This document shows positions 46,281 to 55,647 of a stretch of DNA of 64,000 nt, in pieces. The notes beneath the pieces were generated by a model, which worked only from the letters and a program-made list of their open reading frames with translations, was not told where the DNA came from and did no database searches. The DNA comes from Altererythrobacter xiamenensis (lineage in GTDB: Bacteria; Pseudomonadota; Alphaproteobacteria; Sphingomonadales; Sphingomonadaceae). How positions within the stretch are numbered: the first letter of the stretch is position 1; each line of letters opens with the position of its first letter. The DNA is taken from positions 682,001 through 746,000 of the forward strand of contig NZ_FXWG01000003.1 in NCBI RefSeq assembly GCF_900177715.1, read 5' to 3'. The position numbers were made by a program, and so were the translations under genes.

Positions 46281-47341
46281 CACGCCAATCCGCGGGCGAT
46301 ATGGGGTCCGATCAGATTGGCGACGCGCAGGGGAAGCTTCTTCCACAGCGCGATCTTGGCAGCATAGGAGGCATCGGTCGGGTCGAGATCGCGCGGCTCG
46401 CTTCCGGGCGCACTCCACAGGCCATAGGTCAGTGCTTCGGGTTCAAAGCCCCAGTTCTTCTTGTATTTGAACGGACCGCTGCCGGTTTTCGAACGTCCGA
46501 AATCGAAGCGGGTCATGCCCCGCCTGCGTGCATGGAGCATCAGTTCGTAATACATCCGCTCATTGGCCTTGAGCGCGCGCGCGGCAAACACACCGCCGCC
46601 CCAGAACGGCATGACGGTTTCGCGATGATAGAAGGACAGCACGCTCGCGATCGGCTCGCCTGCATGGTGGACGGTCAGGATATCGGCATTATCGCCAAAC
46701 GCGTCGAGCATCGCGTCGAACAGCGAACGGGGAAAAACAGGCGTGCCGAGATTGTGCACGCTGGCCGCATAGATCGCATAATGCGCGGCGCGATGCGGCT
46801 CGTCGCTTCCGGTCGTAACCGTCAGATCGGTATCGAGGCTCTTGCGAATGTCGGCGCGCTGTTTGCGCGGCACCCACAGCAGTTGCGCCTCTTCATCATC
46901 AGCCAAATCGGCAGCAAAATTGGCATGGCGATCGTCCCAACTATCCCAATCAGCCGGTATCGCCCCGCCCCGCAGTTCGATCGAGGCATGCGACGTGCGC
47001 ACCGCATATTCCTGAACGGCGCGGCAAAGCGCCTCGCCCGTGTCCGGACCAACGGCCAGCACGCCGCCGCCAACGCCGAACCCGCTCGACACCAGCGCGC
47101 GCCCAAACAGCGGCGACTGCACAGATGACAGCGGCAACCACCCCGTCACTGTGCCGAGTTTTTCCGCCACAAGCCCCGTTGCAGCCTGCCCCGTTCCACG
47201 CTCCACCGCTTGTAGCCAGAGCGGGCGCTGGAACAGCGATCCGCCGTTATCGCGCACGAAGCCCTCGATCCGCGACGTTTCGTTCGGATCGCTCAGATCG
47301 ATGGCGCGAATGCGGGTAGAATGGCGGAGCGGCGCATTCAC
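46280..47341 (-). CDS. FemAB-family protein, XrtA system-associated
   Basis: A 353-residue protein of the FemAB/GNAT-fold superfamily with two acyltransferase subdomains. Key stretches are SGFGVGGGVLAVGPDTGEAL, VPRKQRADIRKSL, and FDFGRSKTGSGPFKYKKNWGFEPEAL, the latter characteristic of the XrtA-associated group. Related FemX enzymes transfer amino acids from tRNA; in this group the acceptor is unknown. The start is GTG at 47341 (no in-frame ATG nearby), overlapping the deacetylase stop as GTGA. Confidence 0.9.
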   Translation of the reverse strand: MNAPLRHSTRIRAIDLSDPNETSRIEGFVRDNGGSLFQRPLWLQAVERGTGQAATGLVAEKLGTVTGWLPLSSVQSPLFGRALVSSGFGVGGGVLAVGPDTGEALCRAVQEYAVRTSHASIELRGGAIPADWDSWDDRHANFAADLADDEEAQLLWVPRKQRADIRKSLDTDLTVTTGSDEPHRAAHYAIYAASVHNLGTPVFPRSLFDAMLDAFGDNADILTVHHAGEPIASVLSFYHRETVMPFWGGGVFAARALKANERMYYELMLHARRRGMTRFDFGRSKTGSGPFKYKKNWGFEPEALTYGLWSAPGSEPRDLDPTDASYAAKIALWKKLPLRVANLIGPHIARGLA

Positions 47342-48264
47342 TCGGCAGGCTCCAATTCGTCGGAGACATTGAAGCGCGTAGCGCGAGTGGCTTCCAACGT
47401 CGCGATCTCATCCATCCGGCCCCAGGCGAACTCGTTCGTGAGCGCGCGCAGCTTGCCGGCCATCCGGTTCAGATTGGTGTAGTGCCGGAAGCGCGACCGC
47501 AGCGGCGCATTCTCGACGCGCGGCTGATCGGGATCGACTTCCCAAGGATGAAAATAGAACACCGCCGGACGCCCTGCGACGCGGTTGACCTGACGGATCG
47601 CCCAGCGCGAAAAACCGTAGGGCAGGACGCGGAAGAAGCCCCCTCCCCCGGCTGCAAGGCGGCGATTGCGAAACAGGGCGGTCGTGACCGGAATCTCGAT
47701 CAGCTTCGCATGCGCGATCGGCTTGAAAGCAAATCGCGGGGCCTCGGGCCAGCCATAATGGTCATGGACCACAGGCGCGACGCTGGAAGAGTAGGCATAG
47801 CCATGCTCGGCCAGCACATCGAAGGCCCAGGGGGTGCGCTGGTCGATCGAAAAGCTCGGCGCGCGGTAGCCGGTGACAGCTTGCCCCGTGGTCTCCTGCA
47901 GAATGTCGCGGGCGAGCTGGATGTCCTCGGCAAACTGCTTGGGGTCGAAGGTGAACACGCGCGCATGGTCGTAACCATGGCTCGCGACCTCGTGACCAGC
48001 TGCGACGATGCGGCGCATCATCGCCGGATGGCGCTTCGCCACCCAACCCAGCGTGAAGAAGGTCGCTTTCACATCGGCCTCGGCAAACAGGTCGATGATT
48101 GCATCGACATTGCTCTCGACGCGGGTCGCAATCGAGTCCCAGTCGTCGCGGTCGATGACGTTTTCGAATGCGCCGACCTGGAACCAGTCCTCGACATCGA
48201 CCGACAGGCCGTTGACGACGGGTCGCGGCGCGTCGGACGCGGGAAAGCCGCTCATGTCGTTCAT
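47338..48264 (-). CDS. XrtA system polysaccharide deacetylase
   Basis: NodB-fold deacetylase of 308 residues. The metal Asp is in GLSVDVEDWFQV, the two His are in SHGYDHARV, and the family motifs GYRAPSFSID and FYFHPWEVDP are present. It removes acetyl groups from sugars in the polymer. No signal peptide is seen, so it may act in the cytoplasm, as in other XrtA loci. The start at 48264 overlaps the ATPase stop (TGATG); a longer frame was rejected. Confidence 0.93.
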   Translation of the reverse strand: MNDMSGFPASDAPRPVVNGLSVDVEDWFQVGAFENVIDRDDWDSIATRVESNVDAIIDLFAEADVKATFFTLGWVAKRHPAMMRRIVAAGHEVASHGYDHARVFTFDPKQFAEDIQLARDILQETTGQAVTGYRAPSFSIDQRTPWAFDVLAEHGYAYSSSVAPVVHDHYGWPEAPRFAFKPIAHAKLIEIPVTTALFRNRRLAAGGGGFFRVLPYGFSRWAIRQVNRVAGRPAVFYFHPWEVDPDQPRVENAPLRSRFRHYTNLNRMAGKLRALTNEFAWGRMDEIATLEATRATRFNVSDELEPAE

Positions 48265-49403
48265 CAGGCAGCCTCGCGCGTGATTCCGTCCTCGAACCAC
48301 TCGATCAGCATGGTCAGCACATGACGCAGCGATTGCTCCTGGTCTTCGAAACGCGATGCAAGCTCCGCAATCGCAGCCTTGCTCTCGTCATCGATCGGGG
48401 CGGGCTCGGTTGCCTTCGAGCGGGCAAGCTGCGCCACCGTCTGTTCGAGCTGGAGGATTCGATCGTCACGCTGTTTCAGAAGCGCAGCGATCTCGGCGCG
48501 GTTGTCAGTCTGGGGCTGAGCACTGGCGGACGCCAGCTGCGCCTTCGCGGGTGCCACGGCGCGGACAGGTGCGTTTTGAGAACCGTGCTGCGTATCGCCC
48601 GCCATTTCGGCGATGACAGCTGCAAGCATGTCGGGCGTGAACTCGGTCCGTTCTTCGACGGCGCCGAACAGCAGCATGCGGTTCATCACCTGGTTGACGC
48701 GGCGCGGAATGCCGGCACTCGCCTTGTAGAGCGCGGCGAAGAAATCAGCGTCGAGCGCCGGATTGCCCTGCCACCCGACCTGCGTCATGCGGTGTTCGAC
48801 ATAGGCCTGCAGCTCGCCCTGCTTCAGCGCATCGAGATGATGCGAAGCGATGATGCGCTGGCGCAGTTGTTCAAGCTCCGGATGATTGGCTACGAGTGCA
48901 CGGAACTCCGGCTGACCCAGCAGCAGGCTCTGCAGCAGCGGATGCGAACCAAGCTGGAAGTTCGAGAGCATGCGCAGCTCTTCCAGCGCCTCGATATCGA
49001 GGTTCTGGCATTCGTCGACGACCAGCAGGCAGCGGCGGCCTGCGCGCGCCTCATCCTGCAGGAATCGTTCGATTACGCCGAGCGCCGTCGCCTTGTCGTG
49101 GCCCTGGACCTGGAGACCGAAGCTCTGCGCGACGACGTGGATCAGTTCCTCGCCGTCGAGCGCGCTGGTCACCACGTGAGCGATGGTCAGCTCCGCCGGA
49201 TTGATGCGCCCCATCAGGTGCGCGACCAGCGTGGATTTGCCCGCCCCGATTTCGCCCGTGATGACGATGAAGCCCTCACCCTGCGCAAGGCCATAGCCGA
49301 GGTAGGACAGCGCCTTCCGGTGGGTTGCGCTTTCGAAGTAGAAATCGGGATCGGGCGTCAGCTGGAACGGGCGTCCGCTCAGGCCATAGAAATGCTCGTA
49401 CAC
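48264..49403 (-). CDS. XrtA-associated ATPase
   Basis: ExeA/GspA-like AAA ATPase of 379 residues (the TIGR03015 type). It begins MYEHFYGLSGRPFQLTPDPDF in the way typical of ExeA-like proteins. Walker A is TGEIGAGKST (residues 49-58), Walker B is CLLVVDECQNL, and a sensor lies in LLLGQPEFR. The C-terminal 110 residues are a coiled-coil-like region with DDRILQLEQTVAQL. It has been linked to secretion or export steps in such loci. GTG start at 49403, 12 bases after the outer-membrane gene. Confidence 0.92.
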   Translation of the reverse strand: MYEHFYGLSGRPFQLTPDPDFYFESATHRKALSYLGYGLAQGEGFIVITGEIGAGKSTLVAHLMGRINPAELTIAHVVTSALDGEELIHVVAQSFGLQVQGHDKATALGVIERFLQDEARAGRRCLLVVDECQNLDIEALEELRMLSNFQLGSHPLLQSLLLGQPEFRALVANHPELEQLRQRIIASHHLDALKQGELQAYVEHRMTQVGWQGNPALDADFFAALYKASAGIPRRVNQVMNRMLLFGAVEERTEFTPDMLAAVIAEMAGDTQHGSQNAPVRAVAPAKAQLASASAQPQTDNRAEIAALLKQRDDRILQLEQTVAQLARSKATEPAPIDDESKAAIAELASRFEDQEQSLRHVLTMLIEWFEDGITREAA

Positions 49404-49415
49404 TGCAAAGCCCCT

Positions 49416-51056
49416 TTAGAAGTCGTAGCGAAGACCAAGCAGCCCGCTCGCTGCCTTGATGTCTTCGGGCGAAAGATCGGAATCGAGATAATCGAGCGAC
49501 ACTGCGGCGCGCGCCGAGAGGTTCGGTGTCAGCGTGCGGCGATACGAAGCCGACGAACCCATCGCGACGACATCGCCGCCATCGGCAAAGCCGCTCTCGA
49601 ACCAGTTTACATAGCTGCCGACGGTGAAACCTGCGTTGGCACCGAGCTCGCCCGAAACCGATGTCGTGATGTAATAGCTTTCATCGGTCACGCCGTTTGC
49701 CGCAGCGAGGATCGTGCCCGGCGCAGCGATGAACTTGCGGCGGTCATAACCGGCGGCGACAGCGGCGCTGTACCTGCCGACCTGTCGCGAATAACTCGCC
49801 TGCACGCCGCGACCACGGAAGGTCGAGCTGCGGATCGAACCGAATACGCCGAGGCAGTTTGCGCCGGTTTCCCCCGCGACACATCCGCTGAAGTCGCCGG
49901 TCAGCGCGTTGCGCGTCGCTTCGAACTTCGTCGGCAGAGCGGCCAGCGAGTTGGTCAGCACGCCGCCGAAGCCGGTGACGCCGTCATAGACCGAGAGGTT
50001 GAAGGCGCTGCGCGGGCTCGGCGCCCAGGCGAAGCTGCCGTAATATGTGGTCGAGCCATAGCGGCGGCCGACATGCGCCTCGAGCGAAGTGCGGCGGCTC
50101 GGGCGCCAGATGACACCGGCATCCCAGATCAGGCCGTCGACGTCGAAGGCAATCCGGCGCGGGGCGGATGTGTCGGTTACGAAACGTCCATCGCTGCCGA
50201 CAACCGGTGTACCATTGGCATCGCGCAGCACGTCGCGGCTCGATATCTCGACATCCTCGTAACCGACGCCGCCGACCACGGCGAGCGTCGGGGACACCGG
50301 CACGGTTACATCGGAGCGCCAGTGGATATCACGCACGCGCTGGTCGAGGTTTGAGATGTCTTCCTGGAAGATCCCCCCGCCTACGGCAATTCCGACAGGC
50401 AGCGGTTCACCCGGCTTGGTCGCCAGGTGCACTTCACCGCGATAGGTCACGCTGTCATCGAACACGTCGAGCGGTTCTGCGCCCGCTGTCGTCACGATCG
50501 CATCGGGCGATTCGACGCGAGTGTAACCCACGCGGCCCAGCGCGTTGACGTGAACGTCGCCCGCACGGGTGGTCACGTTGGGCCCGGCATAGGCCGAATA
50601 GATGCGGCTTTCCTGGTCTTGCACGACGAGCGGATTGGCAGAGGTGCCGCCGCTGCCGTCGACCGTGGTGCGGCTCGCCAGAGCGCCGGCCTCCAGCGTG
50701 ACCGTATTGGGCACGATCGACATGTAGCCGCGCGCAACGCCGCTGATCGTGTCGGAATCGAGCTGATCGTCGCCGTAGCTGATATTTCGTTCGTAACGCA
50801 GCGAGACCGAACCGCCGCTGTTGCGACCGGTGAGGACCGCGTCGACGCCGGCCGCGACCTGGGTGTAGGTGAGCACGTCGTCGCCCGGCGAAAGCTCGGC
50901 GAGAACCACCTGCGAGACCTCGATATAGGGCGACAGCTCCACCGCACGGCCCGACTGGCCTCGTTGCGGCGCTCCGGCATTGTCCTGCGCAAGGGCGGGC
51001 GAGGCGATCATCGCCAGGGCCGTCATTGCAGCGCCGAATGAGTGAGTGAGACGCAT
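49416..51056 (-). CDS. outer-membrane beta-barrel protein of the XrtA locus
   Basis: A 546-residue exported protein: signal peptide MRLTHSFGAAMTALAMIASPALA, then many alternating hydrophobic and polar strands (VGGVGYEDVEISS, SVSLRYERNISYGDD, FTVGSYVNWFESG) and a C-terminal Phe (LLGLRYDF), the usual signal for outer-membrane barrel insertion. In XrtA loci this position is held by TIGR03016-like barrel proteins that probably let the polymer out. The central loop has two Cys. It starts 3 bases after the tyrosine-kinase stop. Confidence 0.85.
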   Translation of the reverse strand: MRLTHSFGAAMTALAMIASPALAQDNAGAPQRGQSGRAVELSPYIEVSQVVLAELSPGDDVLTYTQVAAGVDAVLTGRNSGGSVSLRYERNISYGDDQLDSDTISGVARGYMSIVPNTVTLEAGALASRTTVDGSGGTSANPLVVQDQESRIYSAYAGPNVTTRAGDVHVNALGRVGYTRVESPDAIVTTAGAEPLDVFDDSVTYRGEVHLATKPGEPLPVGIAVGGGIFQEDISNLDQRVRDIHWRSDVTVPVSPTLAVVGGVGYEDVEISSRDVLRDANGTPVVGSDGRFVTDTSAPRRIAFDVDGLIWDAGVIWRPSRRTSLEAHVGRRYGSTTYYGSFAWAPSPRSAFNLSVYDGVTGFGGVLTNSLAALPTKFEATRNALTGDFSGCVAGETGANCLGVFGSIRSSTFRGRGVQASYSRQVGRYSAAVAAGYDRRKFIAAPGTILAAANGVTDESYYITTSVSGELGANAGFTVGSYVNWFESGFADGGDVVAMGSSASYRRTLTPNLSARAAVSLDYLDSDLSPEDIKAASGLLGLRYDF

Positions 51057-51059
51057 CGG

Positions 51060-52052
51060 TTAGCTCCCGAAACCCTCGTAGGTGCCGAAACTGCGGCCCG
51101 AGGGAGAGAAGTGGGTTGCGTTGAGAAGAAGCTTGATGTCCGGACAGGCCGAGAGCAGCTGGTGCGCGTCTTCGAGCGCGCTTTGCCCGGTGGAATCCGC
51201 CCGTGCGACAAGCAGGGCCTGGCCGACATGCTTGGCCAGCTCTGCGGCAGGAGAAGCAGCCAGTGCAGGCGGCGTGTCGAACACGAGGAAACGGTTGGGC
51301 GCGCCCTGCGTCAGACGCCTCAGCACTTCGCTGGTGCGCTCGCTCGCGAGATACTCTGCATCGCTCGTCGTGCGAGAGCCCGAGGGCAGGACGAAAAGCC
51401 CCTCGATATCGGTCTCGAGGACGAGACTTTCGGGCGCGATCGAGGGATCGGCCAGCGTATCCATAAACCCTGCCTGCGACTCGAATCCGAGCACGCGCGG
51501 AACGGACGGCTTGTGGAAATCGGCATCGACCAGAACGACTTCAATGTCGCGCTCTGCCGCCATCGCGATTGCGAGATTGGTCGCGCAATAGGTCTTGCCC
51601 TCGCCCGAATGCGGCGAACATACGAGAATGCAGCGCGCAGCATCGGTGCCGGTTTCGCGCGCATCGCCCAGGATCTCGCGCTTCACGATGCGGAATTCCT
51701 CAAGCAGCGCGGTAACCGGGCCGTCGGGCACGATCATGCCTCCGGCGCGCAGATGCTCTCGGTCGATCGCGACATGCCCGCCAGAAAGCGCCACGCGCTG
51801 CGCTTGCGGTTTTACCGGCGCATCCGGTGTAACCGGTGCTTCTGCGACGCCTGCGAAGGGCGTTTGCCGAGCGACAGGCTGAGGAGCCTGCCTCGGCACC
51901 GGGGCTACGTTGTGCGCGGGCGGCAGATTGCGCGGCGGCGCGTTCGGGCGCAGCGAATCGAAGCCGTAAATGCCGTTGGCCCGCTCGTAGAGCGAACCGG
52001 CGGCGTCTACGGGCTTGGCACCCTTGGTGGGGATCTTGCTCTGATCGGTCAT
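51060..52052 (-). CDS. XrtA-associated tyrosine autokinase (CpsD/Wzc C-terminal domain type)
   Basis: A 330-residue BY-kinase. Walker A is CSPHSGEGKTYCATN, Walker A' is VVLVDADFHKPSV, and Walker B is FLVFDTPPALAAS. The first 90 residues are Pro-rich and disordered. The usual tyrosine cluster at the C-terminus is reduced to a single Tyr in FGTYEGFGS. It works with the separate chain-length determinant encoded just upstream, in place of a fused Wzc. The start is 11 bases after that gene. Confidence 0.93.
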   Translation of the reverse strand: MTDQSKIPTKGAKPVDAAGSLYERANGIYGFDSLRPNAPPRNLPPAHNVAPVPRQAPQPVARQTPFAGVAEAPVTPDAPVKPQAQRVALSGGHVAIDREHLRAGGMIVPDGPVTALLEEFRIVKREILGDARETGTDAARCILVCSPHSGEGKTYCATNLAIAMAAERDIEVVLVDADFHKPSVPRVLGFESQAGFMDTLADPSIAPESLVLETDIEGLFVLPSGSRTTSDAEYLASERTSEVLRRLTQGAPNRFLVFDTPPALAASPAAELAKHVGQALLVARADSTGQSALEDAHQLLSACPDIKLLLNATHFSPSGRSFGTYEGFGS

Positions 52053-52063
52053 CGTCTATCCCC

Positions 52064-53587
52064 TCACGCCACGCTGCCGACCTGGACGAACTCGATCGCG
52101 AGCAGGATCACGAAGACCCCGCCCAGCGCCGCAGTTGCGCCCACGAATTGCTTGAACCGCTTGGCCTGGAGCGCTTTCGCGCCCTCCTTCACCGTGTGCG
52201 AAATCGATCCCACGACCGGCAGTTTGAGCGTGCGTTCGAGCTTGCTCGCAGTGCTGAAGGTCGAGCGCAGTTGGCCCATGGCGTAGGCGACACCGGCCCC
52301 TGCACCGAGGCCCGCCAGCAGCACGCCTAGCAGCAGCAGCGGACGGTTGGGCGCAGCGGGTTTGCGCGGCACCACCGGCGGATCGATCACGTCGAATTTG
52401 AGCGAGGACCGCTCGTTTTCGACCTGGCCGCGCAGGCGGATTTCCTCTCGGTCCTGCAGAAGCTCGTCATACTTGGTCTTGAGAACCTCGTAATCGCGGC
52501 TGATCCGGTTGGCTTCGGCAGCGACTTCGGGTTCGGTTGCCTGACTGCCGAGCAGTGCGGCAATGTCCGACTGAAGCGCGGCGCGGCGCGCCTGCATGGC
52601 TTCGACATTGGCCTGGCGTTCCGCGCGGATCGAAATGAGCGATGTATAGGCCGGATTGGGTGTGCCGGACGCGCTGTTCGGCCCTTCGGCCTGGACCTGG
52701 CGGCGCAGCAGCTCGATCTGGCGCGTGGTGGCCACGATATCGGGATGTTCGTCGGTCAGCCCGCGCCCGCGCAACTGGGCAAGCTGCGACTGCGCCTGCA
52801 TCAGCGCTCCGCGTGCCCCGCCCGCATCGCTAGAGGTCACGATGGTGCGCGGCGTACCGGCGATCTGGCCGTTGATGGCCGCAAGCGCACTCTGCGCAGC
52901 GGCGAGGTCACCTTCGACCCCGCGCAACTCGGTGCGGACCTGCTGGATCTTGGTGGCGAGCGTGCTCGAACCGCCGATCAACTCGGGATATTGCGCTTCG
53001 AAAGCAAGGCGGCGCTGTTCGGCCGCTTCAAGCTCGCGTTTGCGATCTTCGAGCTGCTGGTCGAGGAATACCATGGTGCCCGCGACTTCGCTGCGGTTGC
53101 CGGCGATGTTCTCCTCGCGGAAAATATCGATCAGTTTCTGGACGACGTCGCGTGCGAGCACCGCGTTCTCGGCGTCGGAGAAGTCGCTCTTGCCGACGGT
53201 CGCGTTGAGTTCGAAGAGGTTGTCCTCTTCGCTCTTGATCTCGACCTTCTTCGTTAGGTCGGCGATTGCCGCGTCCATCTGGCCGCGATCCTGTATCTCT
53301 TCGCCGAGGCGCGTCGAACGGATCACCTTCTCGAGATTGACCGAACTGGCGAGCGTCTGGCGCACGCGCATGATTTCCTGCTTGCCGTCCCCGGCAATGC
53401 CGATCTGCTCGGACAGCACATCGTCGAGGTCGACATAGATACGCGCCCGCGACTGGTAGCTGTTCGGGATCATTGCCACTACGAGCCATCCGAGCAGGCA
53501 CACGCTCCAGGCGACGCCAAGCGCCAGCCAGCGGCGGTGCCACACCGAATAGAGCGCGGCGCGCAATTCTTCGAAGACTTCGCTCAT
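52064..53587 (-). CDS. polysaccharide chain-length determinant (Wzz/XrtA type)
   Basis: Inner-membrane co-polymerase of 507 residues with two membrane helices (about 22-42 and 419-440) and a third hydrophobic stretch near the C-terminus, framing a large periplasmic coiled-coil. Hallmarks are SYQSRARIYVDLDDVL near the first helix and PPVVPRKPAAPNRPLLLLGV at the second, the Wzz proline motif. The periplasmic part has long helices such as LEDRKRELEAAEQRRLAFE. It partners with the tyrosine kinase that follows. Confidence 0.93.
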   Translation of the reverse strand: MSEVFEELRAALYSVWHRRWLALGVAWSVCLLGWLVVAMIPNSYQSRARIYVDLDDVLSEQIGIAGDGKQEIMRVRQTLASSVNLEKVIRSTRLGEEIQDRGQMDAAIADLTKKVEIKSEEDNLFELNATVGKSDFSDAENAVLARDVVQKLIDIFREENIAGNRSEVAGTMVFLDQQLEDRKRELEAAEQRRLAFEAQYPELIGGSSTLATKIQQVRTELRGVEGDLAAAQSALAAINGQIAGTPRTIVTSSDAGGARGALMQAQSQLAQLRGRGLTDEHPDIVATTRQIELLRRQVQAEGPNSASGTPNPAYTSLISIRAERQANVEAMQARRAALQSDIAALLGSQATEPEVAAEANRISRDYEVLKTKYDELLQDREEIRLRGQVENERSSLKFDVIDPPVVPRKPAAPNRPLLLLGVLLAGLGAGAGVAYAMGQLRSTFSTASKLERTLKLPVVGSISHTVKEGAKALQAKRFKQFVGATAALGGVFVILLAIEFVQVGSVA

Positions 53588-53603
53588 GCCCCCGTCAGCC
53601 CCC

Positions 53604-54248
53604 TCAGAACGTGCTTTCCGGGATGATGATCACATCCCCGGGCTTGAGCATGACGTTGGCCTTGCTGTCGCCGCGCTTAAGCAGGTCGGTCAGGCGCAGG
53701 CCGAACTCTTCCTGTTTGCCGCTCTGCTTGTCGAAGCGGATCAGCTTGGCGCGGTTGCCAGCGGCAAACTCGCTGAGGCCGCCCACCGCGATCATCGCAT
53801 CGAGCACGGTCATGTTCGCGCGGTAGGGCAGCGAGGCCGGCTTCTCGGTCGAACCGACGATCCGAACCTGCTGGCTGAAGGTGCCGGCGAACTCGTTCAC
53901 GATCACCGAAACGATCGGCTCCTGGATGTATTGCGACAGCTGGAGGCGGATATCCTCCTGCAGCATGGTCGGCGTCTTGCCGACGGCCGGCATATCGCGG
54001 ACCAGCGGGATGGTGATCCGCCCATCGGGGCGAACCTGGATTTTCTCCGCGCTCAGTTCGGGATTGCGCCACACGTGGATCGTCAGCTCGTCGAGCGGAC
54101 CGATCACATATTCTTCGCCCGGACCCTCTTGCAGGGCGACGAAAGAAGCGGGCGGAAGCTCCTGACCGCTACCCCCGGCACAGCCGGTGAGAGCGAGCAC
54201 GGCCAGCGCGCAGCCAGCGTGAAGCGAGCGGAGTTTGAAACCTTGCAT
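53604..54248 (-). CDS. polysaccharide export lipoprotein (Wza/EpsE-like), XrtA type
   Basis: First gene of the exopolysaccharide operon; 214 residues. It has a lipoprotein signal (LAVLALTGCAGG, Cys24 as lipid site), then the PES domain (YVIGPLDELTIHVWRNPELS) and a SLBB-like repeat (VRIVGSTEKPASLPYRANMTVLDAM). It probably forms the periplasmic part of the export channel and needs the separate barrel at 49416-51056 for the outer-membrane pore. I chose the ATG at 54248 (ribosome site aagga). The upstream 172 bases hold the operon promoter. Confidence 0.93.
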   Translation of the reverse strand: MQGFKLRSLHAGCALAVLALTGCAGGSGQELPPASFVALQEGPGEEYVIGPLDELTIHVWRNPELSAEKIQVRPDGRITIPLVRDMPAVGKTPTMLQEDIRLQLSQYIQEPIVSVIVNEFAGTFSQQVRIVGSTEKPASLPYRANMTVLDAMIAVGGLSEFAAGNRAKLIRFDKQSGKQEEFGLRLTDLLKRGDSKANVMLKPGDVIIIPESTF

Positions 54249-54420
54249 CAATGCACATCCTTGCCTTGGCATGCGGGATCGATGCGTCCGGCAGGAGCGA
54301 CCTGCCTGCTCCGAACCCGCGGAACAGGCACTTTCCCTCGCTTAAAAGGGTGAACATCTCGTTAGTGATGCTAGGTCTTTGTTGTAACATTCCCGTTTCG
54401 GGACAGGGTCTTAACGCTTT

Positions 54421-55647
54421 CTAAACAAGCAACTCGGCAGCCGGACCCTGGCCGAGGAATTGCGCAGGACTTGCTGTCGCGCCATATGCTCCGGCGCAGA
54501 ACACCGCGACGATATCGCCGACGTCGGCTCGCGGCAGGTGCGCCGCATCGGCAAGCCGGTCGAGCGGGGTGCACAGGCAGCCAATAACGTTTGCTTCCTC
54601 CTCCGGTTCGGCGGTGAATTTCGAAGCGATCGCGACAGGATAGTTGCGGCGGACGACCGTGCCGAAATTGCCCGATGCGGCAAGCTGATGGTGGAGCCCG
54701 CCGTCGGTCACCAGATAGGTCGTCCCGTGGCTTTCCTTCCGATCGACGATGCGCGTGAGGTAAACTCCGGCTTCGCCTACGAGGTAGCGACCGAGTTCGA
54801 TACAGAACTCCGCTTCCCCAAGCTCGGCAGGCAAATGCGCGAGTTTCTCCCCCAGTTCTGAGCCGATTGCAGCGATATCTAGCGGCTCATCGCCCGGGAA
54901 ATAGGGGATGCCGAAACCACCGCCCATGTTCAGCTTCGGCAGGGGATTTCCAACAGCGTGTGCGATTTTTCCGGCCAATTCCAAAGTCTTGGCCTGCGTT
55001 TCTACCAGTGCCTCTGCCGAAAGCGCCTGCGATCCGGCGAAGATATGCAGCCCGCGCCATTCGGCACCGTTCACGAGCGCGCGCGCGATCATTTCAGGGA
55101 CCAAATCGACATCGCTGCCGAAGGGCTTGGCGCCGCCCCCCATCTTCATGCCCGAGCCCTTGATCTCGAAACTTGGGTTTACGCGGAAGGCGATGCGCGG
55201 GGTCGTCCCCATGCGCTTTGCCAGGTCCAGCGTGCGGTCGAGTTCGCCCGGGGATTCGCAATTCAGCGTCACGCCCGCCGCAATCGCAGCCTGCAATTCC
55301 TCGTCGCGCTTGCCGGGCCCTGCAAAACTGACCTTGGCAGGGTCGATACCAGCCTTGCGTACAATCTCGAGCTCGCCGCCCGAGGCAATGTCGAATCCGT
55401 CCACCAACGTCGCCATGTGCTCGAGCACCGGGCCATAGGGATTGGCCTTCACTGCGTAGTTGATGCCGAGCCGTTCGGGCATCGCGGCGCGCAATTCGGC
55501 GACACGCTGGCTCAGGCGCTCGCGCGAATAGACAAACAGCGGCGTCGAGCCCGCCTCCTCGACCAGCGCGCTGACCGGCTTGCCGCCCACGGCAAGTTCG
55601 CCGCCGATCGCCTCGAAACCTTTAGGTATGGGACCAAGCGGCTTCAT
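54421..55647 (-). CDS. XrtA-associated pyridoxal-dependent decarboxylase
   Basis: Alanine-racemase-fold (fold type III) decarboxylase of 408 residues, of the lysA/ornithine type but in the XrtA group (TIGR03099-like). The PLP lysine is Lys67 (INYAVKANPYGPVLEHM). Later come GGFGIPYFPGDEP and, near the end, CLCTPLDRLADAAHL and AGAYGATASPAQFLG. In the family an amino acid is decarboxylated, and the amine is probably attached to the ACP by the adjacent ligase; the substrate is not known. The start overlaps the ligase stop by four bases. Confidence 0.92.
   Translation of the reverse strand: MKPLGPIPKGFEAIGGELAVGGKPVSALVEEAGSTPLFVYSRERLSQRVAELRAAMPERLGINYAVKANPYGPVLEHMATLVDGFDIASGGELEIVRKAGIDPAKVSFAGPGKRDEELQAAIAAGVTLNCESPGELDRTLDLAKRMGTTPRIAFRVNPSFEIKGSGMKMGGGAKPFGSDVDLVPEMIARALVNGAEWRGLHIFAGSQALSAEALVETQAKTLELAGKIAHAVGNPLPKLNMGGGFGIPYFPGDEPLDIAAIGSELGEKLAHLPAELGEAEFCIELGRYLVGEAGVYLTRIVDRKESHGTTYLVTDGGLHHQLAASGNFGTVVRRNYPVAIASKFTAEPEEEANVIGCLCTPLDRLADAAHLPRADVGDIVAVFCAGAYGATASPAQFLGQGPAAELLV

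Noticed and set aside
54391-54403. A small hairpin (TCCCG, three bases, CGGGA) upstream of the exopolysaccharide operon.
   Set aside because: Five-base stem only and not followed by a T-run; could be an operator half but there is nothing to support it.
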